This document shows positions 62,147 through 64,000 of a stretch of 64,000 bases of DNA, piece by piece (the stretch's first letter is position 1; the number at the start of each line of letters is the position of its first letter). A program made the position numbers and the translations under genes. The DNA comes from Lumbricus terrestris (taxonomy: Eukaryota > Annelida > Clitellata > Crassiclitellata > Lumbricidae): the NCBI GenBank assembly GCA_949752735.1, contig OX457046.1:34140055-34204054 (forward strand). Direction: 5' to 3'. Below the pieces are notes generated by a model that did no database searches, was not told where the DNA came from, and saw only the letters and a list, made by a program, of their open reading frames with translations.

Positions 62147-64000
62147 ATGGATGACGATGAAGATACCCAACCTCTACTAATACCTTCAGTTTCGAGCACT
62201 TTAAGTTCCGAACCCAGCTTAAATTTGCAGACGGCAACTGTCCTGCCCGACTCTGCTGATCATGTTCAGAGAACGAAGCGCCAGACTAAGGCTGCGTTCT
62301 TTATCGTTATCGTGACGGAGGCTCTGGAGAGGATGGCTTTCTACAGCCTTATCTGTAACATGGTGCTCTTCCTCAACTCAAAACCGCTTCTTTGGGCTTC
62401 CTACCATGCCGCAATTGCACTGTTCACCTTGAACGGCATCTCCTACATCACCACCGTATTCGGGGGATGGCTGGCGGACGCGGTTTGTGGAAAATTCGCT
62501 ACAATCCTTGGTGCGTTCGTCGTGTATATCGCTGGTTGCAGTTTGTGGCCTGCCCTCTACCCATACCCGGACCTGAAGTTCACTTCGAAGTGTAATCAGT
62601 CATTTGAGAATCAGTCTCATTGGTGTGCCGTGCAACATAACTCTACGTATAGTGGGAGTTTCGGTGAAGAGAACTGCGTGTGGGCCGTCTTCGTCATGAT
62701 CGTCATTGTTTCGTTTGGCTATGGATCGGTCCGTGTGAACATCATACCATTCGGAGCACATCAGGTAAGACCATGTTTATCTGGTGAGAGATACCAGTGT
62801 AGGCTGATGACGAAAATGTTGCTGTTATTGTTCGTTAATTTTATTATTTTCTATTTTACCACAATGACAACGATGATGATAAATAATACTAAGAACTAAT
62901 AAATCATAATAAATCATAATAATAATTTGTTTGCTAGTAGTGATGTTCTGAGAGGAACAACCAATAAATATATGAAATTGTTCTTTTAAAATGATAATAA
63001 TAATAATAATAATAATATTAAAAATAATAATATCATAATCATAATAATTAGTAATAATTGATTGTATAATAATAATAATAATAAACAATAATGATTAATA
63101 AATCATAAATGAATGCAATGCATTGACTGGACCGTGTGGATTCTGTTCAGGTGGAACACGAGGGTCCAGTAGCCACGCGGTTCTACTTCACGTGGCTCTA
63201 CTGGTTCATCAACATCGGCTCGCTCATTGCGTTTGGCGTCATGGGTTACATCCAGCAGGAGGTCAGCTACTTCTACGGTTATCTCGTGCCTGCGTTGACC
63301 CTCCTGGTCGCCCTCGTCATCTTCATTTCTGGTGATTGAACAAACATAATGTCTGAAATTAATAAATTACTATTTTTGTAGGTCCAATTAGTCCTGTAAC
63401 CATTGTATTTTATATATTATAAAAAAATTGTATGTAAGTGAGGTATTTGTTTCATAATATTCATGCATTTCAAGTCATCTGGACATCCTCAGCATGTTTG
63501 AAGTTTATGTTGTGTAAACTATTGTGATGTGTTCCAATCCTATCATGATATTTTGATATACATGTATATATATCTGCACTCAAGCAGCGACTAAAATTGT
63601 TTGTTTTCATAGTGTATATATCTTTTTGCACACACGTGCATATATACATGCAAATTGTGATGCTTTTAAACATTGCTTTATAAATTAATGCTGAGATACA
63701 AAGATAACTAATTACTATATATTTGTTTTAATTGACAGTGAGCTCTTTATTAGTCCAGTTTTCTAATTTGTTGTGCAGGTTCCAGATTTTATGTGAAGAA
63801 AACCGAGGTACATGGTAGCATCTTGAAAAATTGTGATGCTTTTAAACATTGCTTTATAAATTAATGCTGAGATACAAAGATAACTAATTACTATATATTT
63901 GTTTTAATTGACAGTGAGCTCTTTATTAGTCCAGTTTTCTAATTTGTTGTGCAGGTTCCAGATTTTATGTGAAGAAAACCGAGGTACATGGTAGCATCTT
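62147..64000 (+). CDS. SLC15A4: SLC15 (POT family) proton-coupled transporter, SLC15A3/A4-like, N-terminal exons
   Basis: Exons 62147-62764 and 63151-63331 are clear. Exon 3 starts at 63779 or, in the duplicated copy, 63955, and continues past the window. The family moves peptides or histidine with protons across the plasma or lysosomal membrane. Family marks are VTEALERMAFYSL, FGGWLADAVCGKFATI, SVRVNIIPFGAHQVE and RFYFTWLYWFINIGSL, with hydrophobic membrane segments between. The cytosolic N-terminus has an acidic di-leucine (EDTQPLL) like the endolysosomal sorting signal of SLC15A4. A luminal loop with several Cys and N-x-S/T sites follows segment 3. Exon 3 read from the first copy reaches a stop soon after VKKTEVHGSIL, so the second copy is more likely to be the working exon. 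SLC15A3, A4 and other POT members are not separable from this part. Confidence 0.88.
62915..63090. repeat. (ATA/AAT)n simple repeat
   Basis: Long runs of 'aataataat' with small interruptions fill the intron between SLC15 exons 1 and 2 and create an Ile-rich false frame on the minus strand. Confidence 0.9.
63652..64000 (+). repeat. Perfect direct duplication, 176-bp period, spanning an exon start
   Basis: The 176 bp from 63652 ('aaattgtgatgcttttaaac') are repeated from 63828 with no difference I can see, up to the window edge after 173 bp. The unit includes intron, acceptor 'gtgcag' and the first coding bases of SLC15 exon 3 (SRFYVKKTEVHGSI). It may continue beyond the window. Confidence 0.95.

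Overview
This 64 kb window is nuclear DNA from an invertebrate animal. The evidence is multi-exon genes with GT-AG introns of about 0.3-2 kb whose coding phases join cleanly, animal-specific families (a T-box factor, the BAF subunit SMARCE1, rabaptin), dense microsatellites, tRNA-derived SINEs, LINE fragments and many small DNA transposons. Nothing looks bacterial, organellar or viral. The lineage cannot be fixed from the sequence alone. A divergent T-box protein and homopolymer-rich coding exons would suit a non-bilaterian or other fast-evolving marine invertebrate, but that is a guess.

Layout, left to right. 1-7.7 kb: the first six coding exons of a rabaptin gene on the minus strand, running off the left side, with repeats beyond. 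7.7-10.4 kb: transposons, including a short hAT-like element and a decayed mariner-like element. 10.4-12.6 kb: a two-exon minus-strand gene for an unrecognised 518-residue poly-Q protein, head to head with an intronless UQCC1-like gene (13.5-14.4 kb, plus). 14.4-17.6 kb: repeats. 17.6-31.2 kb: a 13-exon SMARCE1/BAF57 gene (plus). 31.2-34.6 kb: its presumed 3' region and repeats. 34.6-39.3 kb: a five-exon T-box gene of the Tbx2/3/4/5 type with a large low-complexity insertion inside the DNA-binding domain. 39.3-44.1 kb: LINE reverse-transcriptase fragment, 26-bp minisatellite and a candidate solo LTR carrying a tandem tRNA-like module. 44.1-53.9 kb: a 13-exon KLHDC4 gene (plus). 53.9-56.2 kb: repeats. 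56.2-61.1 kb: a six-exon GLTP gene (minus). 62.1-64 kb: the start of an SLC15 (POT) transporter gene, head to head with GLTP and ending in a perfect 176-bp duplication that includes an exon start.

The genes are unrelated housekeeping, trafficking and regulatory genes and form no operon or obvious pathway. Three act on the endolysosomal or lipid side of the cell (rabaptin, GLTP, SLC15), two on transcription (SMARCE1, T-box) and one on mitochondrial complex III assembly (UQCC1). The mobile-element content is the most distinctive part: five small elements keep readable 8-bp target-site duplications, and SINEs and LINEs share one 3' tail. Exon models were made by hand from splice signals, phase and remembered family conservation. 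No alignments or database searches were run.
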